Assembly: GCA_900316645.1 (NCBI GenBank)
Contig: ONDP01000021.1
Coordinates: 1-50,974 of the forward strand
Source of the DNA: an uncultured Prevotellaceae bacterium
GTDB lineage: Bacteria > Bacteroidota > Bacteroidia > Bacteroidales > Bacteroidaceae
Direction of reading: 5' to 3'
DNA length: 50,974 nucleotides
Below the pieces are notes generated by a model. It was not told the DNA's origin and did no database searches. It worked only from the letters and a program-made list of their open reading frames with translations. Shown here piece after piece: positions 27,159 to 36,522 of the stretch (within the stretch, counting starts at the first letter, position 1; each line of letters starts with the position of its first letter). A program made the translations under genes and the position numbers.

Positions 27159-28286
27159 TTACTTAAACTGATTGAGCAGATGGATAATGAACTCGACTTG
27201 GTCATCGGTCATAGCAGGATGACAGGGGATGCTGAGTTCTTGATTGGAGATTAGTGTTGACAAAGGATAATCGCTGGCGGAGAAAGAATAGGCTGACAGA
27301 GCCCGCTGACGGTGTGGGGGAATGGGATAATGAATCTGGGTCTCTACCTCACTCTCACGAAGATAATGCTGAAGGGCATCACGCTTTTCGCAAAGGACGG
27401 GGAAAATATGCCACACGCAGTCACGATCGGACTGGGGGATGCGAATAAGCGGATTCTGAACCTCACTGATATAGCGAGAGGCTATCTGTTTGCGACGTTC
27501 GTTGTCGACATCAAGATATCGCAACTTGACATCAAGAATGGCTGCCTGCAGTTCATCAATACGAGAATTACAACCTGCATAATCATGAACATATTTCTGA
27601 TGACTACCATAATTACCCAAGGCGCGGATGACGTCGGCCAACTGTGCGTCATTGGTGGTGACGGCTCCTGCATCGCCCAAGGCTCCCAGGTTCTTGCCCG
27701 GATAGAACGAATGGCCTGCAGCGTCTCCTATTGAGCCGGTTCTTTGAATTGACAATGGACAATGGATAATTGACAATTGAGATTGGCAACCATGAGCCTG
27801 GGCATTGTCTTCGATGAGTTTCAGACCATGACGACGACAGATATCCCCTATCCTATCGGTATAGGCGCAACGACCGTAGAGATGGACTATCATCACGGCA
27901 CGGGTGCGTGGGGTAATGGCTTGTTCGATAAGGGTATCGTCAATCTGGAAAGTGTTGATGTCGGGCTCAACCAAAACAGGAGTGAGGCGGTTTTCGGTGA
28001 TAGCGAGAATGGAGGCGATATAGGTGTTGGCTGGTACGATAACCTCGTCGCCATCAGCTATGATGCCCATCTCTTTATATGCTCGGAAGATGAGCGTCAG
28101 TGCATCAAGCCCATTGCCACAGCCGATGCAGTAGTGCGTACCGATATACTGGGCATAGTGCGCCTCAAACTGGCGCGTGGCCTCACCACGCAAGTACCAC
28201 CCGCTGTCCATCACACGGCTGACAGCCTGGTGTATTTCTTCATCATAGCGGCTGTTAACAGCTTTCAAGTCCAGATACTTTATCAT
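27159..28286 (-). CDS. DegT/DnrJ/EryC1-type sugar aminotransferase (FdtB-like), with repeat-encoded insert
   Basis: This PLP-dependent aminotransferase acts on nucleotide-activated keto-sugars; with FdtA-, acyltransferase- and RfbB-like neighbours the product is probably a dTDP-3-amino-3,6-dideoxyhexose for surface glycans. It has the cofactor region EDNAQAHG (159-166) and the Schiff-base Lys198 in [16 protein letters not shown]. Between them residues 168-181 read [14 protein letters not shown], which does not fit the family and is encoded by a heptamer array (27747-27781). A short loop linking HG to [10 protein letters not shown] is normal there. The fold could tolerate the insert, but any change of one heptamer would shift the frame before Lys198. 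Confidence 0.88.
   Translation of the reverse strand: MIKYLDLKAVNSRYDEEIHQAVSRVMDSGWYLRGEATRQFEAHYAQYIGTHYCIGCGNGLDALTLIFRAYKEMGIIADGDEVIVPANTYIASILAITENRLTPVLVEPDINTFQIDDTLIEQAITPRTRAVMIVHLYGRCAYTDRIGDICRRHGLKLIEDNAQAHGCQSQLSIIHCPLSIQRTGSIGDAAGHSFYPGKNLGALGDAGAVTTNDAQLADVIRALGNYGSHQKYVHDYAGCNSRIDELQAAILDVKLRYLDVDNERRKQIASRYISEVQNPLIRIPQSDRDCVWHIFPVLCEKRDALQHYLRESEVETQIHYPIPPHRQRALSAYSFSASDYPLSTLISNQELSIPCHPAMTDDQVEFIIHLLNQFK
27747..27781. repeat. Heptamer array inside the FdtB-like coding sequence
   Basis: Five clean 7-base units (plus strand AATTGAC, AATGGAC, AATGGAT, AATTGAC, AATTGAG) with degenerate flanks lie within the aminotransferase gene. On the coding (minus) strand the units read as GTCAATT-type and contain no stop in any frame. 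Confidence 0.9.
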
Positions 28287-28305
28287 AACTGTAGCTAACT
28301 TTCAC

Positions 28306-29244
28306 TTAAACCTCCCATTCGTATGTATCATAACAGATGCCGCGACCTCCGAATCCCTCTTTCTGATATATGAGAGGCTCCACTAAGATACGCCCATCCT
28401 CCTCATTGGAGGTGCCGAAATCGAAATACGGCCTATTCCACTGACGATGATGCAACAGCTCGTCAAACAAGAGATCGATGGCCCGCAAGCGTTTCCCCTC
28501 CTCACTGGCCGAAATATACTGGGTGTGCACTACCTGTTGGGTGATATAAAGCACCGTGCCGCCAAGCAACTGTTCATCCTTCGAAACTGTGAACAAACGG
28601 ATATATTGAGGGAAACGGGCATGAAGGAGCATTATTTCTTCTAAGGTATGAACAGGACGTGCGCCATATTTATGTTGCAGATTACAACTGAGCACCTGCC
28701 AGAAACCTGCCCAATCGTCGCTTTCCTGTACAATGATGCCATCTGCAAAAGCTTTGTTTGCGCCATACCTGCGATCGCGACGCCACTGCAGAGGCGACGT
28801 CAGAAAAATGGCTGACGACAAACTTCGATCAGAAAGTTTGGCTCCACAGACGCTCGTCAGCGCAAAGACGTCTTCTTCGGAAGGAATGCGATGGAAGATG
28901 TGCGGCACTTGCTTATAGACCACCTTTCGGAAACCTTCGGCACGCAGGAAGTCATTCAGTTCGCGAAACAACTGCTGCACACGAGCCGCTGTGACCTTCT
29001 CGCTCATAATGACGCCCCCATAGGTCAGTCCTTGATGAGACCATAACACCCCCCCCTCCTCATTGGCAGGTAGAAGAGCGAAAAGCACTCCATCACGATA
29101 GAACATCAGAGAATGGTCGCGGAACCTGTCGATATGGTAATCCATATAGTCGCGAAAGAAGAGAAACGTGCCATTCTTCGACTGCCTCACGAACTGACTC
29201 CATTCTGATGCCTTATCCGCAGTATATCTGATAATTTCAAACAT
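28306..29244 (-). CDS. GNAT/FemAB-like acyltransferase for sugar N-acylation (putative)
   Basis: The 312 residues show a two-part GNAT/FemAB-like layout: an N-terminal NGTFLFFRDYMDYHIDRF block, and a C-terminal part with LGGTVLYI and HTQYISASEEGKRL followed by IDLLFDELL. Relatives often sit beside FdtB-type aminotransferases and are thought to acylate the amino group of the sugar, but the donor cannot be read here. It is 19 bases upstream of the aminotransferase gene, so the two form a small leftward operon. Confidence 0.7.
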   Translation of the reverse strand: MFEIIRYTADKASEWSQFVRQSKNGTFLFFRDYMDYHIDRFRDHSLMFYRDGVLFALLPANEEGGVLWSHQGLTYGGVIMSEKVTAARVQQLFRELNDFLRAEGFRKVVYKQVPHIFHRIPSEEDVFALTSVCGAKLSDRSLSSAIFLTSPLQWRRDRRYGANKAFADGIIVQESDDWAGFWQVLSCNLQHKYGARPVHTLEEIMLLHARFPQYIRLFTVSKDEQLLGGTVLYITQQVVHTQYISASEEGKRLRAIDLLFDELLHHRQWNRPYFDFGTSNEEDGRILVEPLIYQKEGFGGRGICYDTYEWEV

Positions 29245-29321
29245 AATTAAGATTGCCTAACTATTTATTATTAACGACTAATCATACATAATATTATATC
29301 GGGGTTCGCGTTATTTTAAGT

Positions 29322-31051
29322 ATGAAAGAAAAGATATTGTTGCCTTTGCGGCGTTTTCCTTGTTTCGTCCTGTTCATGTATCTACTGGGACTTATCTGCC
29401 TAATGATTGTCCATCAGGGAGGAAGACATGTGTCCGTATTCGAGTTGTTGGTTGATGTTTATGTTTTAACTTTATTTCTCTCGCTCCTCCCTAAAAAAAT
29501 AGCCTTATGGACGAAAAGAGTCTTCTACGTCATCGCCTACAGCCTTGCCCTCGTGGATATGTTCTGCTATTGTCGTTTGGGGGCGCCCATCAGTGCCGCC
29601 CTATTACGAATCTGCCTGAGACCAACCAGCGGGAAGCCACAGAGGCCCTGTCCTCCTATTTGACGCTTTCCGCCATATCCTTCCCTGTCATTCTGATTCT
29701 CCTGTTGATGGTGTCGCATATATACGTATCATGGAGAAAAGTCAATATCCGCATCAGTACCTTCGGGTGGGCTGGTATTTGCGTCCTCATGTTCTCCGCC
29801 ATTGACTGTGCAAAAAACAAGGTCTTTATCATTCGTAACCTGACAGAACCAAAGACTAGTTTGGAGTATGAATATGCCTCCGAGATACCTCACAGCGGCG
29901 GATTCTACCTGCCTTTCTACCGACTGCTCTACGCCTGGAAAGGAGTATCTTTGGAACGCGACACTTACCGAAAATTGGAGCGACAAACAGAAAATGTCAG
30001 TATTGATAGCTGCACTTTCCGCAGTCCAGACATCGTCCTTATCATTGGTGAAGCCTATAGCAAACACCACTGCCAACTTTATGGGTATGGAAAGGCGACA
30101 ACCCCTCGGCAGATGCAGATGAAACAGGACGGCTCACTTGTTGCCTTTACAGATGTAGTATCCCCTTTTCACCAAACAAGCATGGTCTTCCGACTTGCAT
30201 TCTCACTTTATGCTTATGGTCAACAAGGTGATTGGATGGACTATCCACTGTTTCCTCAACTATTCCGAAAGGCTGGCTACCAAGTAACATTCCTCACCAA
30301 CCAATTTGTCCCTTCGCCCACCCTTGACATCTTTGATTTCTGCGGAAGTGCGTTTGTAAACGCCCCTAAACTGAGTGAGTCGATGTTCAACCATCGCAAC
30401 CAGCATTCTCACACCTATGACCTCGGACTTTTGGAAGAATATGACTCTCTCTCTGCTTATCGTCAAGAGCATAATCTGACCATCTTCCACTTGTTGGGTC
30501 AACACACAGGATATGCTGACAGGCATCCAGAGTCACTTAACAGATTCCAACCGTCTGACTACCATCGACCAGAGCTATCCAATGACGACCTTTATGAGTT
30601 GGCGCATTACGACAATGCATGTTTGTACAATGACCAAGTAGTGACGGAGATTGTCAATCGCTACCAAGACAAAGAGGCTATCATCATCTATATGCCAGAT
30701 CATGGTGAGATGTGTTTTGACGGAAGTCTAACATTTGGACGAACCCTTAGCGTGAACACGCCCAATGAGGTGTATCAGCAGTTCGAGATTCCTTTCTGGA
30801 TATGGACCTCACCTGATTTCCGAAAGAATCATCCAGATATTGTCAAACAGGTCATCAAGGCAAAAGACCGCCCATTTATGACAGATGACATCCCCCAGCT
30901 ATTGCTCTACCTAGCAGGCATCTCAACTCCTTTTTATCTGGAGGAAGCCAATATCATCAGTCCTAACTACCATTGCACGCGCAAACGAATGCTGATGGGA
31001 ACTATAGATTACGACAAAATCATAAAGACAATGAAACAAATTGAGAAATAG
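29322..31051 (+). pseudogene. Phosphoethanolamine transferase-like membrane protein, frameshifted
   Basis: The first frame (29322-29663) gives membrane helices (FVLFMYLLGLICLMIV and others) to about residue 97, then degenerates. The second (sensible from about 29615 to 31051) continues with PETNQREATEALSSYL, another membrane helix and an alkaline-phosphatase-fold domain. A missing base near 29617 would join them (LRIC-LETNQREA). The enzyme domain has DIVLIIGEAYSKHHCQLYGY and the metal motif IYMPDHGE. In related EptA-type enzymes the residue after GE is the Thr/Ser nucleophile; here it is Ala. Family members modify lipid A or glycans with phosphoethanolamine. The gene is probably inactive, unless the shift is a sequencing error. 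Confidence 0.75.
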
Positions 31052-31053
31052 AA

Positions 31054-31452
31054 CTACTTCACGAAATGAGTAAACTCCTCATAATCATAAATATACTCAT
31101 CCTCGTCGAAAAGTTCAGATGCTAGAACCAAACACACAGCACCACTGGAAAAGTCCTCTAGTGTTCGCCAAACGCCAGTACCAATATACAAGCCCTGATA
31201 AGGATGGTTCAAATGATAAGTCTCTTTTTCTCCCTTTCCGTTGTCAAGCATCACATCGAAGGAGCCACTGACAGCAATAACAATTTCCTGGCAGCTGCGA
31301 TGGGCATGTCCGCCACGACGGCCTCCGCCTGGGATATCGTAAGTCCAATAGACACGCGCGATATCGAACGGTATCTGTCGCATCTGCTCGACTACCGTCA
31401 AGTTGCCGCGCGTATCTATTATCTTAGGTAAATCTATCAGCTGACCTATCAT
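31054..31452 (-). CDS. dTDP-6-deoxy-hexulose 3,4-ketoisomerase (FdtA/QdtA-like)
   Basis: This 132-residue cupin has the FdtA/WxcM opening [15 protein letters not shown] and the catalytic histidines in [20 protein letters not shown] (His49, His51). It moves the keto group of the RfbB product from C4 to C3, giving the substrate of an FdtB-type aminotransferase. It overlaps purT by four bases and ends two bases from the convergent transferase gene, which separates it from the aminotransferase gene. Confidence 0.9.
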   Translation of the reverse strand: MIGQLIDLPKIIDTRGNLTVVEQMRQIPFDIARVYWTYDIPGGGRRGGHAHRSCQEIVIAVSGSFDVMLDNGKGEKETYHLNHPYQGLYIGTGVWRTLEDFSSGAVCLVLASELFDEDEYIYDYEEFTHFVK

Positions 31453-32636
31453 TTCTTCATATATGGGTCGGTACCCAGAACGGTTTTGGCAAGACGCTTC
31501 GCCTTGTCACGCAGGGCATTAACATCGTCACCTACCTCGCCGTAGCAAAGAACGACACCCATGCGGCGTCCGAAATGAGCCTCGGGCTTTCCGAAGATGC
31601 GGATGCGGGTACGGTCTTCCTTCAGAGCATCTACCAAGTTGTAATTCATCGACTGAGTCGATGAACACTCTTCGGGTGAGAGGATAACGGCAGAAGCACC
31701 TGCGTGCTCCAGATGAATACCAGCAATAGGCAGACCCATAACGGCACGGAAATGGAGTTCGAACTCTGAGAGATTGGTGGTGTGACCCAGCGTAACCATA
31801 CCAGTATCGTGTGGACGTGGAGACAATTCTGAGAAGATCACCTCGCCCTGACGGGTCAGGAAGAACTCGACACCCCAGATGCCATAACCCGTGAGGGCCT
31901 TGGTCACCTGATCAGCCATATTCTGAGCTTGCTTCAGAGCCTCGTCACTGATCTTGTAAGGCTGCCAAGACTCACGATAGTCACCACCCTTCTGAACATG
32001 TCCGATGGGAGGACAGAAGATGGTAGGAGCATTCTTCTGGGTAACTGTCAGCAGCGTGAACTCCGACTCGAAATCGATGAATTCCTCGATAATCACTTCC
32101 TTCACATCTCCTCGACTGCCTTCCATAGCCTCCTTGAAAGCCTGTTCCAGTTCGTCGTCGTTATGCACATAACTCTGTCCGTGACCAGACGAAGACATCA
32201 ATGGTTTAACAACACAGGGGAACCCTATCTCGTCGGCAGCCTTTTTGAACTCGTCGAACGTCTTGGCATAGAAATACTTTGCTGTACGCAAGCCGAGGTC
32301 ACGAGAGGCGAGATCGCGGATGGCACGACGGTTCATCGTGAAATTGACGGCACGGGCGGAGGGCACCACCTGAATGCCTTCTTTCTCGAAGTCGAAAAGG
32401 CGCTCAGTACGGATAGCCTCAATCTCAGGAACGATGATGTCAGGCTGGTGTTTCTTGACAGCAGCAGTCAGGGCATCACCATCGAGCATTGAGAACACCT
32501 CACGCTCGTCAGCCACCTGCATTGCCGGTGCATCGTTATAACGGTCGCATGCTACGACATACGCACCTGCACGCTTGGCGGCTATTACGAATTCCTTACC
32601 TAACTCACCACTTCCCAATAATAAAATCTTTTTCAT
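31449..32636 (-). CDS. purT: Formate-dependent phosphoribosylglycinamide formyltransferase
   Basis: PurT makes formyl-GAR from GAR, formate and ATP in purine synthesis. The 395 residues show [15 protein letters not shown] at the start, an ATP-grasp domain ([41 protein letters not shown]) and [11 protein letters not shown]. Its position between rfbB and the FdtA-like gene, with a four-base overlap, is odd for a purine gene. Confidence 0.95.
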   Translation of the reverse strand: MKKILLLGSGELGKEFVIAAKRAGAYVVACDRYNDAPAMQVADEREVFSMLDGDALTAAVKKHQPDIIVPEIEAIRTERLFDFEKEGIQVVPSARAVNFTMNRRAIRDLASRDLGLRTAKYFYAKTFDEFKKAADEIGFPCVVKPLMSSSGHGQSYVHNDDELEQAFKEAMEGSRGDVKEVIIEEFIDFESEFTLLTVTQKNAPTIFCPPIGHVQKGGDYRESWQPYKISDEALKQAQNMADQVTKALTGYGIWGVEFFLTRQGEVIFSELSPRPHDTGMVTLGHTTNLSEFELHFRAVMGLPIAGIHLEHAGASAVILSPEECSSTQSMNYNLVDALKEDRTRIRIFGKPEAHFGRRMGVVLCYGEVGDDVNALRDKAKRLAKTVLGTDPYMKK

Positions 32637-32655
32637 AAATCAGTATTTGTTTTGT

Positions 32656-33792
32656 TTATCTGTTTGCATACATATTATCATAATACTTCTGATAATCGCC
32701 CGAAGTGACATTATCGAGCCACTCCTGATTGTCGAGATACCAGCGGACGGTTTTCTCAATACCCTCCTCAAACTGGAGTGAGGGTTCCCAACCGAGTTCC
32801 TTCTGGAGTTTCGACGAATCAATGGCATAGCGCAGATCATGACCTGCACGGTCGGTAACAAAGGTGATGAGGTCTTCATCCTCGCCCTCCTTGCGTCCCA
32901 ACAGACGGTCAACGGTTTTGATGAGTACCTTGATGATGTCAATGTTCTTCCATTCGTTGAAGCCACCGATATTATAAGTATCAGCTATTTTACCCTCATG
33001 GAAGATGAGGTCGATAGCACGTGCATGGTCCTCCACGAAAAGCCAGTCGCGCACATTCTCACCCTTGCCATAGACAGGCAATGGCTTACGGTGACGAATA
33101 TTGTTGATGAACAGCGGAATCAACTTCTCGGGGAACTGATAGGGTCCGTAGTTGTTCGAGCAGTTAGTCACAACAACAGGCATACCGTAAGTGTCGTGGA
33201 AAGCACGCACGAAATGGTCGCTCGAAGCCTTCGACGCACTATAGGGAGAATGCGGATTATATTTTGTGGTTTCCAAGAAGAACTTATCACCGTATGCCAG
33301 ATGATGCTCTGCCGAAGAGGCTGTTGTGGTGAATGGCGGTTCTATGCCATCAGGATGAGTCAGTTCCAATGCGCCATATACCTCGTCGGTTGAAATATGG
33401 TAGAATCTTTTGCCCTCATATTTCTCAGGCAGACTCTCCCAATAGAGTTTGGCAGCCTGAAGCAGTGAAAGCGTTCCCATCACATTAGTCTGGGCAAAGG
33501 TGAAGGGGTCCTTGATACTTCTGTCCACATGGCTCTCAGCAGCCAGATGGATGATACCGTCCACTTTCTTCTCCTGCATCAACTTATAGAAAGCGTCGAA
33601 GTCGCAGATATCCATCTTTACAAACTCGTAGTTGGGTTTGTTCTCAACATCCTTCAGGTTTGCCAAATTACCTGCATAGGTCAACTTGTCGAGATTAATG
33701 ATGTGGTAATCAGGATACTTGTTAACGAAGAGGCGCACCACGTGGCTTCCGATAAAGCCTGCACCACCAGTGATTACAATTGTACGTTTCAT
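32656..33792 (-). CDS. rfbB: dTDP-glucose 4,6-dehydratase
   Basis: RfbB oxidises and dehydrates dTDP-glucose to the 4-keto-6-deoxy sugar that feeds the FdtA-like enzyme. NAD binding is GGAGFIGSH (9-17), the catalytic STDEVYG spans 134-140, and Tyr184/Lys188 lie in YSASK. At 378 residues it is slightly longer than usual, with an insertion around EHHLAYGDKFFLETTKYNP. rfbA, rfbC and rfbD are not nearby, so the upstream glucose activation is encoded elsewhere. Confidence 0.95.
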   Translation of the reverse strand: MKRTIVITGGAGFIGSHVVRLFVNKYPDYHIINLDKLTYAGNLANLKDVENKPNYEFVKMDICDFDAFYKLMQEKKVDGIIHLAAESHVDRSIKDPFTFAQTNVMGTLSLLQAAKLYWESLPEKYEGKRFYHISTDEVYGALELTHPDGIEPPFTTTASSAEHHLAYGDKFFLETTKYNPHSPYSASKASSDHFVRAFHDTYGMPVVVTNCSNNYGPYQFPEKLIPLFINNIRHRKPLPVYGKGENVRDWLFVEDHARAIDLIFHEGKIADTYNIGGFNEWKNIDIIKVLIKTVDRLLGRKEGEDEDLITFVTDRAGHDLRYAIDSSKLQKELGWEPSLQFEEGIEKTVRWYLDNQEWLDNVTSGDYQKYYDNMYANR

Positions 33793-33829
33793 TGTTTTTT
33801 CCTTATTTCTATGTTTCGTTATTTTCTAA

Positions 33830-34321
33830 TTATTTACCAAGTGTGATAACTTCACAGTCCTTAAATTCCTTTCCGTCAATGGTGAGACGAACGAGTGTCC
33901 TCTCCTTGTGCCATCCCTGCAAGCCAGCGGCTCCCGGGTTGATGTGCAGCAGGTTGAGTGTCTTGTCGAACTTCACCTTCAGGATATGTGAGTGACCTGC
34001 GATGAAGAGCTGAGGCGGCGAGGCATATATCTGACCACGTATCGAATAGTCGTAGTTGCCGGGATAGCCTCCGATATGCTTCATCAGCACATCGACATCC
34101 TCACACTTCCAACGCAGCACTTCGGGGTACATCAGCCTCAGGTCGCCTCCGTCGCAGTTGCCGCAGACGGCACGCAATGTACGGAATTCTGCCAGTCGTT
34201 CGGCTACCTCAGTAGAACCGATATCCCCAGCATGCCATATCTCGTCGCAAGGTTCGAAGTAGTGCAGATACTTATCGTCCCAATAGCTATGGGTATCGCT
34301 GATAATGCCTATCTTCTTCAT
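33830..34321 (-). CDS. YfcE-type metallophosphoesterase
   Basis: This 163-residue calcineurin-like phosphoesterase has the complete metal motifs: GIISDTHSYWD, WHAGDIGS, VCGNCDGGD and the C-terminal FIAGHSHILK followed by INPGAAG. Relatives hydrolyse phosphodiesters of unknown identity. Its ATG shares a base with the TAA of the upstream kinase-like gene (TAATG), so they are coupled. Confidence 0.88.
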   Translation of the reverse strand: MKKIGIISDTHSYWDDKYLHYFEPCDEIWHAGDIGSTEVAERLAEFRTLRAVCGNCDGGDLRLMYPEVLRWKCEDVDVLMKHIGGYPGNYDYSIRGQIYASPPQLFIAGHSHILKVKFDKTLNLLHINPGAAGLQGWHKERTLVRLTIDGKEFKDCEVITLGK

Positions 34322-34938
34322 TACATCTTGAATCTCTTACGGATAAACTCGGCAACCATCTTTGCCGAATCGTCCATGCCCAATACACTGGTATTGATAC
34401 ATAGATCATACGACTCGGCGTGGCCCCATTTCTTACCCGTATAGTAATTATAGTAGGCGGCACGCTTGGCTTCTGCCTGCTGTATCTGGTGCTTGGCCTC
34501 CGAGGGGTCCATATTCTGCTTGTTCAGAATCTGCTCCACACGGTCGTGCATAGATGCCGTCACGAAGATGTTCACCACATTTTCGAAATCGCGCAACACA
34601 TAGTCGGCACAACGGCCTACGAAGACGCACGACCCTTTGGCTGCAGCCTTGCGAATAGCGTCGCTTTGAAACTTGAACAGATTCTCCTGCGAGAAGCCTG
34701 ACTCATAGACACCACCTACATGGGGAGCTGCCATATTATACAGTCCACGGATAAAACCTTTCTTCTCGTCATTCTGTTCGAAGATTTTCTCACTGAAACC
34801 ACTCTCCTTGGCGGCAAGGTTGAGGATTTCCTTGTCGTACAACTTAGCATTGAATTCAGAGGCGAGCATACGGGCTATCACATGTCCGCCACTGCCTAAC
34901 TGACGACCTACATTGATAATGATGTGTTTATTTTCCAT
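34321..34938 (-). CDS. Cytidylate kinase-like P-loop protein
   Basis: The 205 residues match the cytidylate-kinase-like family common in Bacteroidetes and Firmicutes. The P-loop GRQLGSGG spans 11-18, with YDKEILNLAA, SCVFVGRCADYVL and RAAYYNYYTGKKWG following. The family phosphorylates an unknown substrate; it is distinct from Cmk proper. It overlaps the MATE gene by 11 bases and the phosphoesterase gene by one. Confidence 0.82.
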   Translation of the reverse strand: MENKHIIINVGRQLGSGGHVIARMLASEFNAKLYDKEILNLAAKESGFSEKIFEQNDEKKGFIRGLYNMAAPHVGGVYESGFSQENLFKFQSDAIRKAAAKGSCVFVGRCADYVLRDFENVVNIFVTASMHDRVEQILNKQNMDPSEAKHQIQQAEAKRAAYYNYYTGKKWGHAESYDLCINTSVLGMDDSAKMVAEFIRKRFKM

Positions 34939-36280
34939 AAGCTTTGAGTTTTCTGATATACCATATCAACAGGGGTATTGTCATTGAGAAAGAGCCGAAG
35001 TCGCTGGCTGCCATTGAATACCACACACCGTCCAGCCCCAGGAACAGGGGGAAGATGTAGGCCATAGGCAACAACAGGATCAACTGGCGCGAGAGGGAGA
35101 GGAAGATGCTGACCTTCACCTTTCCTATGCATTGGAAGAAATTGGTGATAACGGCCTGCGAACCTACCACGAAGAACACTAACATATTAAGTCTGATACC
35201 GCGTGCCGACATTTGGATGAGTGTCGGGTCGGTAGTGAATATTCGGGCTATTTGATACGGGAAAAGCATAGAGACCGACCATCCTGCCAACAGGATAGCC
35301 GTTGCCCAGGCTATGGTTAACCACAGGCAGCGGAACATACGGTCGAAATGCTCTGCGCCGTAGTTGTAACCTACAATGGGCTGCATTCCCTGGTTCATAC
35401 CCATTACAAACATAAAGAGCATCATCACCACCGAGTTGGCAATGGAATAGGCTCCTACTGCCATATCGCCTCCATAACGCACAAACTGGTTGTTCATGAA
35501 GATGACAATGACACACGAAGTGGTCTGCATCAGGAACGGAGATATACCAATGGAGATGATGTTCTTCACTAAGTCTGTCTTCAACTTATAGATTCCTTTG
35601 CGCAGATGCAGCAACTCTTTCTTGTCTGAGAGTATCCACATCTGCCAACAGAGCGCCATCGTCTGGGAAGAAATGGTAGCCAAAGCTGCCCCTCGGATGC
35701 CCCAACGGAACCACCACACAAAGGCTATCACCAACAGGATGTTCATACCTACGGTGAACAGGGTGGCATACATTGCGTGACGGGGCTTTCCTGCAGCACG
35801 TAGCACCGCATTCATTCCGAAATACATGTGGGTTACCACATTACCCAACAGTATCACTACCATGAATTCACGGGCATAGGGCAGCGTCACGTCACTGGCA
35901 CCGAAGAAGCGCAAGATGGGATCGAGAAACAAAAGACATACTATCATGAAGAGTACACCCACAATGAGATTGAGGGTCACCGTATTTCCCAACAGATACT
36001 GGGCAGTCTTGTAGTCGCGCTGTCCTAACTTCACGGAGATACACGTCGAAGCACCCACACCCACTGCAGCACCGAAGGCAGCACTCAGGTTCATAAAGGG
36101 GAAGGTAATGCCTAAACCCGCTATGGCCTCAGGACCTACCAACTGTCCGATAAACGCACGGTCGATGATATTGTAAAGGCTCGAAGCCGTCATTGCCACA
36201 ATAGCAGGCAGGGCATACTGCATCAGTAGTTGCCCCACGGGCTTAGTGCCCAATGCCAATGTCGCTCCTTGATTCTCCAT
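34928..36280 (-). CDS. MATE-family multidrug efflux transporter
   Basis: This is a twelve-helix Na+ or H+ antiporter of the MOP/MATE superfamily with the typical opening (LLMQYALPAIVAMTASSLYNIID) and the repeated half (GMNQGMQPIVGYNYGA). The start is taken as the ATG at 36278-36280 (MENQGATLALG). An upstream ATG at 36292 overlaps the -7 element and would not be transcribed. The predicted 5' leader is then only a few bases long. It heads the operon with the kinase-like protein, phosphoesterase, rfbB, purT and the FdtA-like gene. Confidence 0.9.
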   Translation of the reverse strand: MENQGATLALGTKPVGQLLMQYALPAIVAMTASSLYNIIDRAFIGQLVGPEAIAGLGITFPFMNLSAAFGAAVGVGASTCISVKLGQRDYKTAQYLLGNTVTLNLIVGVLFMIVCLLFLDPILRFFGASDVTLPYAREFMVVILLGNVVTHMYFGMNAVLRAAGKPRHAMYATLFTVGMNILLVIAFVWWFRWGIRGAALATISSQTMALCWQMWILSDKKELLHLRKGIYKLKTDLVKNIISIGISPFLMQTTSCVIVIFMNNQFVRYGGDMAVGAYSIANSVVMMLFMFVMGMNQGMQPIVGYNYGAEHFDRMFRCLWLTIAWATAILLAGWSVSMLFPYQIARIFTTDPTLIQMSARGIRLNMLVFFVVGSQAVITNFFQCIGKVKVSIFLSLSRQLILLLPMAYIFPLFLGLDGVWYSMAASDFGSFSMTIPLLIWYIRKLKAYGK

Positions 36281-36289
36281 ATTATGCTG

Positions 36290-36357
36290 CAAAGATAGTG
36301 CAAATCGAGCGAAATACCAAATTTATTTGAGTATTTCTGAGATGCAGCCTATCTTCG
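36290..36357. promoter_or_regulatory. Bidirectional promoter cassette 1 (MATE side)
   Basis: The minus strand reads TTTG (36321-36318), 20 bases, TATCTTTG (36297-36290). The plus strand reads TTTG (36326-36329), 20 bases, TATCTTCG (36350-36357). The two -33 elements are the arms of the palindrome CAAATTTATTTG. The minus half serves the MATE operon. Confidence 0.75.
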
Positions 36358-36367
36358 ACCGTCAGGT

Positions 36368-36435
36368 CAAAATTACGAATAAGTGAGCAGAAAACCAAAT
36401 AATTATTTGGATTTTCTCGAACGTGAGTAATTTCG
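36368..36435. promoter_or_regulatory. Bidirectional promoter cassette 2 (middle)
   Basis: The minus strand reads TTTG (36399-36396), 20 bases, TAATTTTG (36375-36368). The plus strand reads TTTG (36406-36409), 18 bases, TAATTTCG (36428-36435). The -33 elements lie in the perfect 16-base palindrome CCAAATAATTATTTGG (36395-36410). Confidence 0.6.
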
Positions 36436-36442
36436 ACGTAGT

Positions 36443-36511
36443 CAAAGATAGTGCAAATCGAGCGAAATACCAAATAATATTTGACTAATTATAAATTATT
36501 TCGTACCTTTG
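36443..36511. promoter_or_regulatory. Bidirectional promoter cassette 3 (subtilase side)
   Basis: The minus strand reads TTTG (36474-36471), 20 bases, TATCTTTG (36450-36443). The plus strand reads TTTG (36480-36483), 20 bases, TACCTTTG (36504-36511). The palindrome CAAATAATATTTG links them. Positions 36443-36475 repeat 36290-36322 exactly (33 bases). The plus half is the promoter of the subtilase. Confidence 0.75.
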
Positions 36512-36522
36512 CACATAGATTT

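Noticed and set aside
29493-29499. A run of seven A as the site of the transferase frameshift
   Set aside because: The first frame still encodes a sensible membrane segment (FYVIAYSLALVDMF) well past this run, so the shift lies near 29617.
36481-36522. A longer subtilase start at 36481
   Set aside because: It lies at the -33 element and before the -7 element; the signal peptide begins at 36523.
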